Positions 7,790 to 14,409 are shown, counted from the stretch's first letter. The stretch is 25,173 nt of DNA from Bacillota bacterium (GCA_023392755.1 JAEWNM010000320.1:1-25173), one strand, 5' to 3'. Numbers and translations: made by a program. Notes: a model not told the origin generated them from the letters alone.

Positions 7790-8005
7790 CTATTCCGTCT
7801 TCTCCACGTGATCCCGCTCCCTGTCCTTGAACAAAAGAGAAATACACCACAGGCCCGCCGCGCCGATGACCGTGTAAAGGATGCGGCTGACCGTGGCCCC
7901 CTGCCCGCCAAACAGGTACGCCACCAGGTCGAATTGAAAAATGCCAACCAAAGCCCAGTTGATGGCGCCGATGATCACCAGCAGCAGGGAAATGCGATCC
8001 ACCAT
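7790..8005 (-). CDS. DUF378 family small membrane protein
   Basis: The 71-aa protein matches the DUF378 layout: a start like DRISLLLVIIGAINWALVG, a short loop with a glycine pair (YLFGGQ), a second helix beginning at VSRILYTVIGAAGLW, and a charged C-terminal tail (KDRERDHVEK). Two membrane helices are expected at about residues 4-24 and 40-60. The function of the family is unknown. The ribosome binding site AAGGAAAGG is 13 nt or more before the ATG, longer than usual. The 111 nt between this gene and trpS (8006-8116) contain AT-rich sequence but no promoter or terminator I can support. Confidence 0.85.
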   Translation of the reverse strand: MVDRISLLLVIIGAINWALVGIFQFDLVAYLFGGQGATVSRILYTVIGAAGLWCISLLFKDRERDHVEKTE

Positions 8006-8116
8006 GTGTTTTCACACACCTTTCCTTGTTTTGCTTACAGTATGCACCCCCCTGCGCCGGCCTATTCGGTTTTTTGCAAGATTTTCTATTTTTGAAGGAC
8101 GGACACTCTATTCACT

Positions 8117-9133
8117 TTACCGCGTGGCGAAGCCGATTTTTTTATACACCTTGCGAAGCGTTTTTTGGGCCAGAGCCTGGGCACGCTCCGCATTGCGGTT
8201 CATCACCTGCTGTATATACTCCTTGTCGGCAATCAGCTTTTCAAACTCCCTTTGGATAGGCAAAAGCGTATCGATTACGGCCTCCGCCGTACGCTCCTTC
8301 AAAGCGCCGTAGCCCTGGCCGGCAAGCTCCGCTTCCAGAGCGGTAATCTCTTTGCCGCCAAGCACGCTCAGTATGCTGAGCAGGTTGGATACGCCCGGCT
8401 TCTCCTCCAGGTCGTAGCGGATGCTCCCCTCGCTGTCCGTCACCGCCCTGCGTATCTTTTTGCGGATCACATCGGGCTTGTCGAGGATGGCGATATACGT
8501 GTCCTCCGGATCGGATTTGGACATCTTCCTTGTGGGCTCCTGCAGGCTCATCACCTTGCCGCCCAGTTTGGGGATGGACGGTTCCGGTATGGTAAACACA
8601 TCCCCATACACGCCGTTGAAGCGGATGGCGATATCGCGGCACAATTCCAGGTGCTGCTTCTGATCCACGCCCACGGGCACCAGGTTCGTCTGATACAGCA
8701 GGATATCCGCCGCCATCAGCACAGGATACGTGTAAAGACCCGCGTTGATATTTTCCTCATGCTTTGCCGATTTATCCTTGAACTGGGTCATGCGGTTCAG
8801 CTCGCCCATATACGTGAAGCAGTTCAACACCCATCCCAGCTCCGCGTGGGCGCTGACATGGCTCTGGCAATAGATCAGGTTTTTGTCGGGGTCCAGGCCG
8901 CAGGCAATATACGTTGCGATCAACTCGTTGCAGCGGCGGCGGAGCTGGGCCGGGTCCTGCCGGAGGGTGATGGCGTGCATATCCACCACGCAGTACAGGC
9001 AGTCATAATCCTGCTGCAGTGCGCGGAAATTGCGCAGCGCGCCGATATAGTTGCCCAGGGTCAGCGTACCCGAGGGCTGGATGCCTGAAAAGATGACCTG
9101 CTTTTTTTCCTGAACGGGCAGGGAATTTTCCAT
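8117..9133 (-). CDS. trpS: tryptophan--tRNA ligase
   Basis: This 338-aa class Ic aminoacyl-tRNA synthetase attaches tryptophan to tRNA-Trp. It has the HIGH-equivalent segment PSGTLTLGNYIGA (20-32), a VGVDQKQHLEL segment (154-164) used in amino-acid recognition and KMSKS (203-207). The length is typical of bacterial TrpS. AAGGAGG lies 7 nt before the ATG. The upstream T-box leader with a UGG specifier confirms the amino-acid assignment independently of the protein. The gene appears to be transcribed alone from the promoter at 9430-9458. Confidence 0.97.
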   Translation of the reverse strand: MENSLPVQEKKQVIFSGIQPSGTLTLGNYIGALRNFRALQQDYDCLYCVVDMHAITLRQDPAQLRRRCNELIATYIACGLDPDKNLIYCQSHVSAHAELGWVLNCFTYMGELNRMTQFKDKSAKHEENINAGLYTYPVLMAADILLYQTNLVPVGVDQKQHLELCRDIAIRFNGVYGDVFTIPEPSIPKLGGKVMSLQEPTRKMSKSDPEDTYIAILDKPDVIRKKIRRAVTDSEGSIRYDLEEKPGVSNLLSILSVLGGKEITALEAELAGQGYGALKERTAEAVIDTLLPIQREFEKLIADKEYIQQVMNRNAERAQALAQKTLRKVYKKIGFATR

Positions 9134-9149
9134 CGGTATGCCTCCTTGC

Positions 9150-9423
9150 TATTGTTGAACAGGCATAAAAATAGCAGCCGTTCCCCTTGTATTGGGGACA
9201 GTTGCCTGCGGTGCCACCCCTATTGGCGCGTATAGCGCCCGCTCTGTGAAGGCGCTTTATACGCCTTCCGCCCACATAACGGCGGGCTTCCGTCGCAGCC
9301 TGGGGCAAATGCCCTTCGGTGCGCCCTCCGGGGTCCATTCTCCGCCTTGGTCCGGGACCGGGCTCGCACTTCCCCCGGCTCGCTTTGCCTGCCAAGACGG
9401 CTACTATTCCCCATCAGCGGTGT
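9150..9423 (-). promoter_or_regulatory. T-box riboswitch leader of trpS, Trp (UGG) specifier
   Basis: On the minus strand the leader contains an AGTA loop-E strand (9402-9405), a GAA segment followed by the specifier TGG (9335-9337), and the conserved T-box GGGTGGCACCGC (9208-9219). The terminator has arms at 9174-9186 and 9194-9209 and a U-run at 9167-9171. Uncharged tRNA-Trp would pair its CCA anticodon with the specifier and its acceptor end with the T-box region, favouring the antiterminator and raising TrpS. UGG agrees with the downstream gene. Stem I is GC-rich and of normal length. End points are approximate. Confidence 0.93.
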
Positions 9424-9429
9424 GGAGCC

Positions 9430-9458
9430 ATTGTACCATACAAGCTATGGGAAGTAAA
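9430..9458 (-). promoter_or_regulatory. promoter of the trpS T-box transcript
   Basis: On the minus strand TTTACT, a 17-nt spacer and TACAAT, with TGG just before the -10. Transcription would start near 9423, at the beginning of the T-box stem I. Between this promoter and the one at 9606 (about 150 nt) I see no gene. Confidence 0.7.
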
Positions 9459-9605
9459 TAAAATTGTGCCATTCTGGGCATAAATATGTTGGAAACTACA
9501 CATACAATGATATGGGGCCATCCGTTGCCTTTCGGCGGTTTTTCATAATTCTTACCGTCACAATTCGGCAGGAAGCACATTTATCCGTTCTTTTTCGGGA
9601 AGGCC

Positions 9606-9634
9606 TTCTCACTGTATGGAATTTAAGGTATAAT
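9606..9634 (+). promoter_or_regulatory. SigA-type promoter of the PRPP-synthetase-like gene
   Basis: TTCTCA (9606-9611), a 17-nt spacer and a perfect TATAAT (9629-9634). The predicted start near 9641 leaves only about 8 nt before the ATG at 9649, which helps place the real start at GTG 9673. Confidence 0.7.
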
Positions 9635-9672
9635 GTCACCGTCCGAAAATGTGTGCGGAAGAGGATGATGGT

Positions 9673-10890
9673 GTGACGGATTTCATGAGTGACTGGAACA
9701 AGGATGCGTTTCTTACTGTTCCCACAGGACCTCTGGGCCTGATAGCTATGCGGGGCACGGAGGCCCTGGGAGAAAAGGTAAACGCATGGCTGATGAAGTG
9801 GCGGGATCACCAGGAGGTGCAGGAGGAGCAGGAACTGATCACCGCGCCGGGGTATGACCGGGGCGACTTCCTCATCAAAGCCTACTGCCCGCGTTTTGGC
9901 ACGGGCGAAGCAAAGGGCATGCTCAAGGAGAGCGTGCGCGGCTATGACATTTACATCCTTTGCGATGTGGGCGCTTACAACTGCACCTACAAAATGTACG
10001 GCAACGACGTACCCATGTCCCCCGACGACCATTTCCAGGACCTCAAACGCATCATTGCCGCCATCGGCGGCAAGGCCAAGCGCATCAACGTCATCATGCC
10101 CATGCTCTACGAAGGCCGCCAGCACCGCCGCACCTCCCGGGAAAGCCTGGACTGCGCCATCGCCCTGCAGGAACTGGAGCACATGGGTGTCACCAACATC
10201 ATTACCTTTGATGCCCACGACAGCCGTGTCGTCAACGCCATCCCCCTCAACGGCTTTGAAAGCGTCATGCCCTCCTACCAGATTTTCAAGGCGCTCCTGC
10301 GTAAGGAAAAAGACCTGACCATCGACAAAAAGCATATGATGATCGTCAGCCCCGACGAGGGCGCCATTGACCGGAACATCTTTTATTCCTCCGTGCTGGG
10401 GGTGGACATGGGCCTCTTTTACAAACGCCGGGATTATACAAGTGTCGTGAATGGCCGCAACCCCATTATTGCCCACGAATACCTTGGCGATTCCGTAGAA
10501 GGCAAGGATGTGTTTGTGGCGGACGACATTATCTCCTCCGGCGAATCCATACTGGATCTTGCCAGGGAACTGAAAAAGCGCAAAGCCAACCGGATTTTTG
10601 CCGCCTCCACCTTTGCCTTCTTTACCAATGGCCTGAAAGAATTCAACGCCGCCTACCAGGAGGGCATCATCACCAAGGTGATTGCCACCAACCTTACCTA
10701 CCGGACGCCGGAACTGATGGCCGCGCCATGGTTCATTGAGGCGGATATGAGCAAATACCTGTCCTACATCATTGCAACGCTGAACCATGACAGGTCCCTG
10801 AGCAAGCTTTTAAGCCCCTACAACCGCATCAAGACAATGCTTTCCAAATATAACGATGAGCAGGCCCAGGCCGGCCTCCGTTTGATATGA
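9673..10890 (+). CDS. ribose-phosphate pyrophosphokinase-like protein (divergent PRPP synthetase)
   Basis: The 405-aa protein has the two tandem phosphoribosyltransferase folds of PRPP synthetase, which makes PRPP from ribose 5-phosphate and ATP for nucleotide, His and Trp synthesis. Visible matches are RINVIMPMLYEGRQHRR, TFDAHDSRVVNAIP (the metal/ATP His region), SPDEGAID and the PRPP-loop region VFVADDIISSGES (Asp284, Asp285). The loop departs from the usual DDMIDTGGT type, and the protein is about 90 residues longer than the classical 315-aa enzyme, with an added N-terminal segment. It may be a clostridial long-form enzyme or a relative with a shifted role. GTG at 9673 is preferred because GAGGA lies upstream and the promoter start leaves no leader for the ATG at 9649. 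It overlaps the acetyltransferase gene by 4 nt. Confidence 0.78.
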   Translation: MTDFMSDWNKDAFLTVPTGPLGLIAMRGTEALGEKVNAWLMKWRDHQEVQEEQELITAPGYDRGDFLIKAYCPRFGTGEAKGMLKESVRGYDIYILCDVGAYNCTYKMYGNDVPMSPDDHFQDLKRIIAAIGGKAKRINVIMPMLYEGRQHRRTSRESLDCAIALQELEHMGVTNIITFDAHDSRVVNAIPLNGFESVMPSYQIFKALLRKEKDLTIDKKHMMIVSPDEGAIDRNIFYSSVLGVDMGLFYKRRDYTSVVNGRNPIIAHEYLGDSVEGKDVFVADDIISSGESILDLARELKKRKANRIFAASTFAFFTNGLKEFNAAYQEGIITKVIATNLTYRTPELMAAPWFIEADMSKYLSYIIATLNHDRSLSKLLSPYNRIKTMLSKYNDEQAQAGLRLI

Positions 10891-11405
10891 GTATGGCGGT
10901 GCGTGTGATTCGTCCGGCCGTGCCGGAAGATATGAATGATTTGCTCAAGCTGCGCCGGGAATATTGCCAGCAGGTATACAAGGGCTTTGACGTGCTGTGC
11001 AATCTTCAGGATGACCAGTCGTTTTCCGATACCTTCCTGAATTGGCTGGGCGACCCCGCCGTACGGGTAACCCTCCTAATTTTGGATGATGTCCTGGTTG
11101 CCTTTTCCGCCTATCGCCTGCCGGGGCAGGCCTCGGGCGAAATACTCGATCTGCAGTGCCTGACCGGCGTTCCCCTTGCGGATATACAGGCGCTGGTCGA
11201 CTCCCTTTTAAAAGAAATGACCGATCATGACGCCAGCTATGTGGAAGTATGGGTTTTGCGCGACAACCTGCGCGCCCGCTTTCATTACCAGCAGTTTGGC
11301 TTCAAGCCTGTAGGCGGCAGCCGTGAAAAGGCCTTGGGAAACGCAATGCTCCTCTTTACCCGATACATATACTGCCTGAAGGAATGCCTGCCGGACTGCA
11401 TATGA
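10887..11405 (+). CDS. GNAT-family N-acetyltransferase
   Basis: The 172-aa protein has a typical GNAT course: an N-terminal strand with IRPAVPEDMNDLLKLRREY, a central strand LLILDDVLVAFSAYRLP, then VEVWVLRDNLRARFHYQQFGFKPVG, which matches motif B (a neighbour residue, then Y/F-x-x-x-GF). The acetyl-CoA pyrophosphate loop (Q/R-x-x-G-x-G/A) is not obvious, so catalytic competence is uncertain. The start ATG overlaps the stop of the PRPP-synthetase-like gene (ATGA), indicating coupled translation. A second ATG at 10893 is possible. The substrate is unknown. A strong terminator follows. Confidence 0.65.
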   Translation: MSMAVRVIRPAVPEDMNDLLKLRREYCQQVYKGFDVLCNLQDDQSFSDTFLNWLGDPAVRVTLLILDDVLVAFSAYRLPGQASGEILDLQCLTGVPLADIQALVDSLLKEMTDHDASYVEVWVLRDNLRARFHYQQFGFKPVGGSREKALGNAMLLFTRYIYCLKECLPDCI

Positions 11406-11417
11406 TTCCTGTATATA

Positions 11418-11456
11418 GCCGGGGAAGCTGAAAAACAGCCTTTCCCCGGCTTTTTT
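11418..11456 (+). terminator. intrinsic terminator of the PRPP synthetase/acetyltransferase operon
   Basis: GCCGGGGAA pairs with TTCCCCGGC, with an inner GCTG/CAGC extension and a short A-rich loop, followed directly by six T (11451-11456). It is a textbook Rho-independent terminator 12 nt after the acetyltransferase stop. Confidence 0.93.
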
Positions 11457-11530
11457 GTGCCTTGCCGGAGCACATCCAAACATATAAGAACAGAAATGTC
11501 CATCTTTTGTCATCGAAACGGTAAACATTG

Positions 11531-11559
11531 TTGACTTTTTTCCAAAGATGCACTAATAT
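11531..11559 (+). promoter_or_regulatory. strong SigA-type promoter of the riboswitch array and CAP gene
   Basis: TTGACT (11531-11536), a 17-nt spacer and TAATAT (11554-11559). Transcription would start near 11566 and give a leader of about 475 nt before the CAP gene, made of about 140 nt of upstream sequence and four riboswitch aptamers. Confidence 0.8.
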
Positions 11560-11606
11560 GTAGTGGGGAAGTGTCGGAACAGAATTGGAAATTTGTCCCA
11601 TTCCTA

Positions 11607-11666
11607 TCGACTTTCTCGGAAAAAGGGGGGTTCGCCAAGAGTACCTTGAATCGTCGAGCGTTTTTT
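11607..11666 (+). other. terminator-like hairpin in the leader before the riboswitches
   Basis: TCGAC (11607-11611) can pair with GTCGA (11653-11657), with an imperfect inner pairing TCTCGG/CCAAGA, and GCG plus six T follow (11661-11666). The outer stem is short and the loop large, so this may be an attenuator or only coincidence. It matters because it lies upstream of all four aptamers. Confidence 0.25.
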
Positions 11667-11704
11667 ATCTTGCCGATCCATTTCTGGGGAATTTCATTCC
11701 TCCC

Positions 11705-11782
11705 AAAGGCAAAGCATGCGAAAGCATGCGACGCAAAGCTATAGGGCCTAAACGGTGCAAGCCGCACGGTAGCCAGTTCCCG
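11705..11782 (+). promoter_or_regulatory. cyclic-di-GMP-I (GEMM-I) riboswitch aptamer, copy 1 of 4
   Basis: GGCAAA leads into a GAAA-tetraloop hairpin with GCATGC arms, then the invariant GACGCAAAGC segment (here CGACGCAAAGC), the tetraloop-receptor strand TATAGGGCCTAAA, a short CGG/CCG hairpin and the GGTAGCCAG 3' strand. These are the core elements of the GEMM-I class. This copy has a different GAAA-hairpin arm from copies 2-4, and so is the most diverged. Confidence 0.9.
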
Positions 11783-11783
11783 C

Positions 11784-11863
11784 AAAGGGCAAAACGGGCG
11801 AAAGCCCGTGACGCAAAGCTATAGGGTCTAAACGGCGCAAGGCCGCATGATCGCCAGCTGCCG
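11784..11863 (+). promoter_or_regulatory. cyclic-di-GMP-I (GEMM-I) riboswitch aptamer, copy 2 of 4
   Basis: It has the same architecture, with GAAA-hairpin arms CGGGC/GCCCG, GACGCAAAGC, a TATAGGGTCTAAA receptor strand, a CGGC...GCCG hairpin and CATGATCGCCAG. It begins one base after copy 1. It carries GGG rather than GG before CAAAA. Confidence 0.9.
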
Positions 11864-11867
11864 TACC

Positions 11868-11945
11868 AAAGGCAAAACGGGCGAAAGCCCGTGACGCAAA
11901 GCTATAGGGCCTAAACGGTTTAAACCGCATGGCAGCCAGTTTCCG
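11868..11945 (+). promoter_or_regulatory. cyclic-di-GMP-I (GEMM-I) riboswitch aptamer, copy 3 of 4
   Basis: The GAAA hairpin is identical to copy 2. The receptor strand is TATAGGGCCTAAA, and the variable hairpin is a perfect palindrome (CGGTTTAAACCG), a compensatory difference from the other copies that supports a real paired stem. CATGGCAGCCAG closes the unit. Confidence 0.9.
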
Positions 11946-12025
11946 AAAAAGGCAAAACGGGCGAAAGCCCGTGACGCAAAGCTAAAGGGTCTAAACGGCG
12001 CAAGCCGCATGACAGCCAGTTTCCG
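11946..12025 (+). promoter_or_regulatory. cyclic-di-GMP-I (GEMM-I) riboswitch aptamer, copy 4 of 4
   Basis: The GAAA hairpin is the same as in copies 2 and 3. The receptor strand is TAAAGGGTCTAAA (one change), with a CGGC...GCCG hairpin and CATGACAGCCAG. Its 3' end is followed without a gap by AAGGGAG, the CAP gene's ribosome binding site, so control by hiding or exposing that site is the simplest reading. No separate terminator lies between the aptamer and the gene. Confidence 0.9.
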
Positions 12026-12039
12026 AAGGGAGAATTTTC

Positions 12040-12723
12040 ATGTTCCGTTCCGCAAAAGCATTGGTCGCTCTGGTTCTTGTTCTGGTTGTTCTCTTTACCA
12101 CCTTCGCAGGTGCTTTGGCCGACAAATCCTCCGATGTCCTTGACTTGATCAATCAGGAGCGCGAGGCCGCCGGTTTGAAAACCGTTAAAATGAACGATGA
12201 CCTCAACCGTGTTGCCCAATTGCGTGCCGCCGAGATCGCCGAAAAGTGGAGCCATACCCGCCCCAACGGCGAAGCCTGGAAAACCGCTTTCTCCGATGCA
12301 GGCGTCTCTGCCTCTTACCGCGGTGAAAACCTGGCCAAGGGACAGTACTCCGCCGAAAAAGTCGTGGACGACTGGATGGAGTCCGATGGCCACCGGGCCA
12401 ACATTCTGAACAAGAAGTTCACCAAAATGGGCGTTGCCTCCGTCGAAATCGACGGCGTCACCTATTGGGTGCAGGTATTCGCCAATGACGTGAAGGCCAC
12501 GAAAAAGACAACCTCCAAGACCACTGCCAGCGCCTCGCAAGAGTCCGCCGGTGACAACAACACGGCCTCTGCTCCGGCGCCCTCCGAGAAAACCCGGAAG
12601 GCAGACAAAGCAAGCAGCACCCAGACAGGGGCTCTGGACAAGCTATCCCAGTCCGTCGACCTTCAGGCCGCGCTGAATGCGCCCGCCGCCGCGCCCACGC
12701 TCGGGAAGAACCCCGGCTTGTGA
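12040..12723 (+). CDS. secreted CAP/SCP-domain protein (YkwD-like)
   Basis: The 227-aa product has a signal peptide (positive start, hydrophobic core about 8-22, probable cleavage after AGALA near residue 27). A CAP domain follows at about 30-150: DLINQEREAAGLKTV, LRAAEIAEKWSHTRPNGE (with the conserved His), GENLAKGQYSAEKVVDDWMES and HRANILNKKFTKMGVA. It matches bacterial YkwD proteins. The C-terminal 75 residues are a Ser/Thr/Ala/Lys-rich low-complexity tail without an LPXTG signal, perhaps for cell-wall attachment. Expression should respond to c-di-GMP through four aptamers ending at the ribosome binding site AAGGGAG. CAP-protein activity in bacteria is mostly unknown. The family is associated with sporulation and spore coats in some Clostridia and Bacilli, but nothing here proves that role. 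Confidence 0.9.
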   Translation: MFRSAKALVALVLVLVVLFTTFAGALADKSSDVLDLINQEREAAGLKTVKMNDDLNRVAQLRAAEIAEKWSHTRPNGEAWKTAFSDAGVSASYRGENLAKGQYSAEKVVDDWMESDGHRANILNKKFTKMGVASVEIDGVTYWVQVFANDVKATKKTTSKTTASASQESAGDNNTASAPAPSEKTRKADKASSTQTGALDKLSQSVDLQAALNAPAAAPTLGKNPGL

Positions 12724-12737
12724 GAGCTGGTGCCGGG

Positions 12738-12851
12738 ATGGCTGAGGAAAGCAGTAACACAGGTCCTTCGAATACCGTCGGCAAGGGTATTCGCATGATC
12801 TGCCCCACCAAGTACGCACGGCGTTTCCTGGTCATTTCTGGCGTTCAATAA
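12738..12851 (+). CDS. possible small ORF (37 aa)
   Basis: ATG to TAA encodes MAEESSNTGPSN, then a basic stretch GKGIRMICPTKYARRFLV. It begins 15 nt after the CAP gene stop and lies before the terminator at 12880-12912, so it would be on the same mRNA. There is no good ribosome binding site (GGTGCCGGG only). An inverted repeat GAATACC/GGGTATTC overlaps it, so the stretch could equally be a structured 3' UTR. No family is recognised. Confidence 0.2.
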   Translation: MAEESSNTGPSNTVGKGIRMICPTKYARRFLVISGVQ

Positions 12852-12879
12852 AGCGGATGCAAAAGCTCCGCCAAACCCG

Positions 12880-12912
12880 CAGCCCCTGTACGGCTTTGCC
12901 GTACAGGGGCTG
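12880..12912. terminator. strong 15-bp hairpin, bidirectional terminator
   Basis: CAGCCCCTGTACGGC and its exact complement are separated by TTT. On the + strand TTGT follows, and on the - strand CGGGTTTGG follows. It lies between the CAP gene (+) and the DUF3842 operon (-), so it probably ends both. U-tracts are weak on both sides. Confidence 0.7.
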
Positions 12913-12957
12913 TTGTATACGTAAAAATGGCCGCGTTTTTTTGATTTCGCTCTATTT

Positions 12958-12983
12958 GCCTGCCGGCCATGACAGCGGCAGGC
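12958..12983. other. GC-rich hairpin in convergent intergenic region
   Basis: GCCTGCCG pairs with CGGCAGGC around a 10-nt loop, 48 nt after the DUF3842 stop codon on the minus strand. No U-tract follows on either strand. The rest of 12913-13030 shows a T7 run near 12935 and AT-rich sequence, but no gene. Confidence 0.35.
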
Positions 12984-13030
12984 CATCGCGATTGATCCCT
13001 ATCGATATCGCCCCTGACTACGGGCGCATA

Positions 13031-13456
13031 TCAGGCATCCTGCTTATCCTGCCGGGCCAGCCTTTGCACCTTCTCCACCGCTGAAGCAATGAGTTGGCCC
13101 ACCGGCGCATCCGGCAGCCCGGCAATCTCCACATGGCATTTGTGCACCGGAACCAATATCTTCAAGGCGGCGCATTCCCCCAGGGCGGCGGCCATCCTGG
13201 GCGTGACCTCCCCCAAAAGACCGTTGGCCACCAGAATGCCGATAGGTCCCAAAACAGCATCCGCGTTTTTCATGTTGTACACCGCCGCGTTTTCCCCCGT
13301 GGCGGCCTGGCTGGCCCCGGCCTTCAGCATGGCGGCGGTGGCCGCGGCATTGGTGCCCACAGCGGTGATGGCAAGCTCCGGCAGTGCCTGCCGCAACCCT
13401 TCCACCAGCGCCCGCCCGATGCCTCCGCCCTGACCGTCCATTACCAGAACATTCAT
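13031..13456 (-). CDS. DUF3842 family protein
   Basis: The 141-aa product has the DUF3842 pattern: NVLVMDGQGGGIGRALVE at the N-terminus (a Rossmann-like glycine-rich loop), AVGTNAAATAAMLKAGA, ATGENA, GPIGILVANGLLGEVTP and KILVPVHKC near the end. The fold suggests a nucleotide-binding protein. The function is unknown. Its ATG overlaps the stop of the fructokinase gene (ATGA), so the two are translated together. The family is common in Clostridia, but the sequence does not show a metabolic link to the sugar kinase. Confidence 0.88.
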   Translation of the reverse strand: MNVLVMDGQGGGIGRALVEGLRQALPELAITAVGTNAAATAAMLKAGASQAATGENAAVYNMKNADAVLGPIGILVANGLLGEVTPRMAAALGECAALKILVPVHKCHVEIAGLPDAPVGQLIASAVEKVQRLARQDKQDA

Positions 13457-14343
13457 AGGCCGCTCCTTCTGTCCAGCGCCCGCTTTGCCAGCAAAAACGC
13501 GCCTTTTATGCCGCTTTCCGTTTTAAGTCCCGGCGGCACAATATAATCCTCCATACCGTTCAAAATGGCGGAATGCTGCACATAGCCGCCCAGAAGCCGC
13601 AGCGTTTCCCTGCGGATCAGGGGAAACAGGTGCTGCTGCTGCATAACGCCGCCGCCCAGTATGATTTTCTCCGGCGAAAAGGAAACGATGGCGTTCACGC
13701 ACATCTGAGCCAGATAATGCGCCTCCATTGCCCAGGCGGGATGATCCGGCTCAAGCTCCCTGGCAGACATGCCCCAGCGCTTTTCCATGGCCGGGCCGCT
13801 GGCCAGGCCCTCCAGGCAGCCTTCATGGTATGGGCAAAAGCCCGCGGGGGATGTATCCTCCTTCAGCGGCCTGAGCAGCATATGACCAAATTCCGGATGC
13901 AGAAGGCCGTGCACCAGATTTCCTTCCACCACCAGCCCGCCGCCGATGCCCGTGCCCACCGTCACATACAGGCAGCTTAACAGCCCCCGTGCCGCGCCGA
14001 TTGTGCTTTCCGCAAGGGCGGCTCCGTTCACGTCCGTATCCAGCGCCACAGGAACCCAAAGACCTTCCGACAGCGTTTTCACCAACGGAAAATCGCGCCA
14101 CTTCAGCTTGGGTGTGGAGGTGATATATCCGTATGTGGCGGAAGAAGGCTTCAAATCCAGCGGCCCGAAGCAGCCCACACCCAGGGCCTTGATATCGTGT
14201 TTTCGAAAATAGGCAAGGATGCCCGCCATGGTTTCATCCGGCGTGGTGGTGGGAATGCTGACCTTATCGGCGATATGGCCCGTTTCATCCCCCACAGCCA
14301 GCACCATCTTTGTGCCGCCCGCTTCCAAAGCGCCCAACAACAT
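13453..14343 (-). CDS. ROK-family sugar kinase, probable fructokinase
   Basis: The 296-aa product starts with the ROK phosphate-1 motif GALEAGGTKMV. It has the catalytic-Asp segment LDTDVNGAALAE, the adenosine-region glycines TVGTGIGGGLVVEG, and the zinc site of fructokinase-type ROK proteins (HPEFGH followed by CPYHEGC). GLASGPAMEKRWG and LGGGVM complete the family pattern. It would phosphorylate fructose or a similar hexose with ATP. The ATG at 14343 is chosen because GTGGGGAA lies 8 nt upstream. The in-frame ATG at 14382 overlaps the -10 box and cannot be used from that promoter. It heads an operon with the DUF3842 gene. Confidence 0.88.
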   Translation of the reverse strand: MLLGALEAGGTKMVLAVGDETGHIADKVSIPTTTPDETMAGILAYFRKHDIKALGVGCFGPLDLKPSSATYGYITSTPKLKWRDFPLVKTLSEGLWVPVALDTDVNGAALAESTIGAARGLLSCLYVTVGTGIGGGLVVEGNLVHGLLHPEFGHMLLRPLKEDTSPAGFCPYHEGCLEGLASGPAMEKRWGMSARELEPDHPAWAMEAHYLAQMCVNAIVSFSPEKIILGGGVMQQQHLFPLIRRETLRLLGGYVQHSAILNGMEDYIVPPGLKTESGIKGAFLLAKRALDRRSGL

Positions 14344-14380
14344 GCTGTATTTCCCCACAATCTCTGCAATTTCCCCTGCC

Positions 14381-14409
14381 ATTTTACAGGAAGGAACATG
14401 TTTTGTAAA
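14381..14409 (-). promoter_or_regulatory. SigA-type promoter of the fructokinase/DUF3842 operon
   Basis: On the minus strand TTTACA, a 17-nt spacer and TAAAAT. The start site would be near 14374, about 30 nt before the ATG at 14343. It is divergent from the spoIVB promoter. Confidence 0.75.

Noticed and set aside
9496..10788. 430-codon antisense frame under the PRPP-synthetase-like gene
   Set aside because: It overlaps the promoter and the conserved enzyme. No ribosome binding site and atypical composition.
11705..12025. CRISPR-like array (repeating units of about 80 bp)
   Set aside because: The units are conserved throughout, with no unique spacers, and match the c-di-GMP-I riboswitch core. 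No cas genes.
11946..12025. 3',3'-cGAMP (GEMM-Ib) rather than c-di-GMP specificity
   Set aside because: All copies keep G residues before the CAAA(A) segment, as in the c-di-GMP class. I could not place the specificity nucleotide with certainty, so this is a tentative rejection.
11748..12540. Minus-strand frames across the repeats (several with PFRPYSFASRAF-like peptides) and the CAP gene
   Set aside because: They are antisense products of the riboswitch repeats and of the CAP coding sequence.
14344..14382. Upstream start (ATG 14382) for the fructokinase
   Set aside because: It overlaps the -10 box of the promoter and lacks a ribosome binding site. The family N-terminus begins at 14343.
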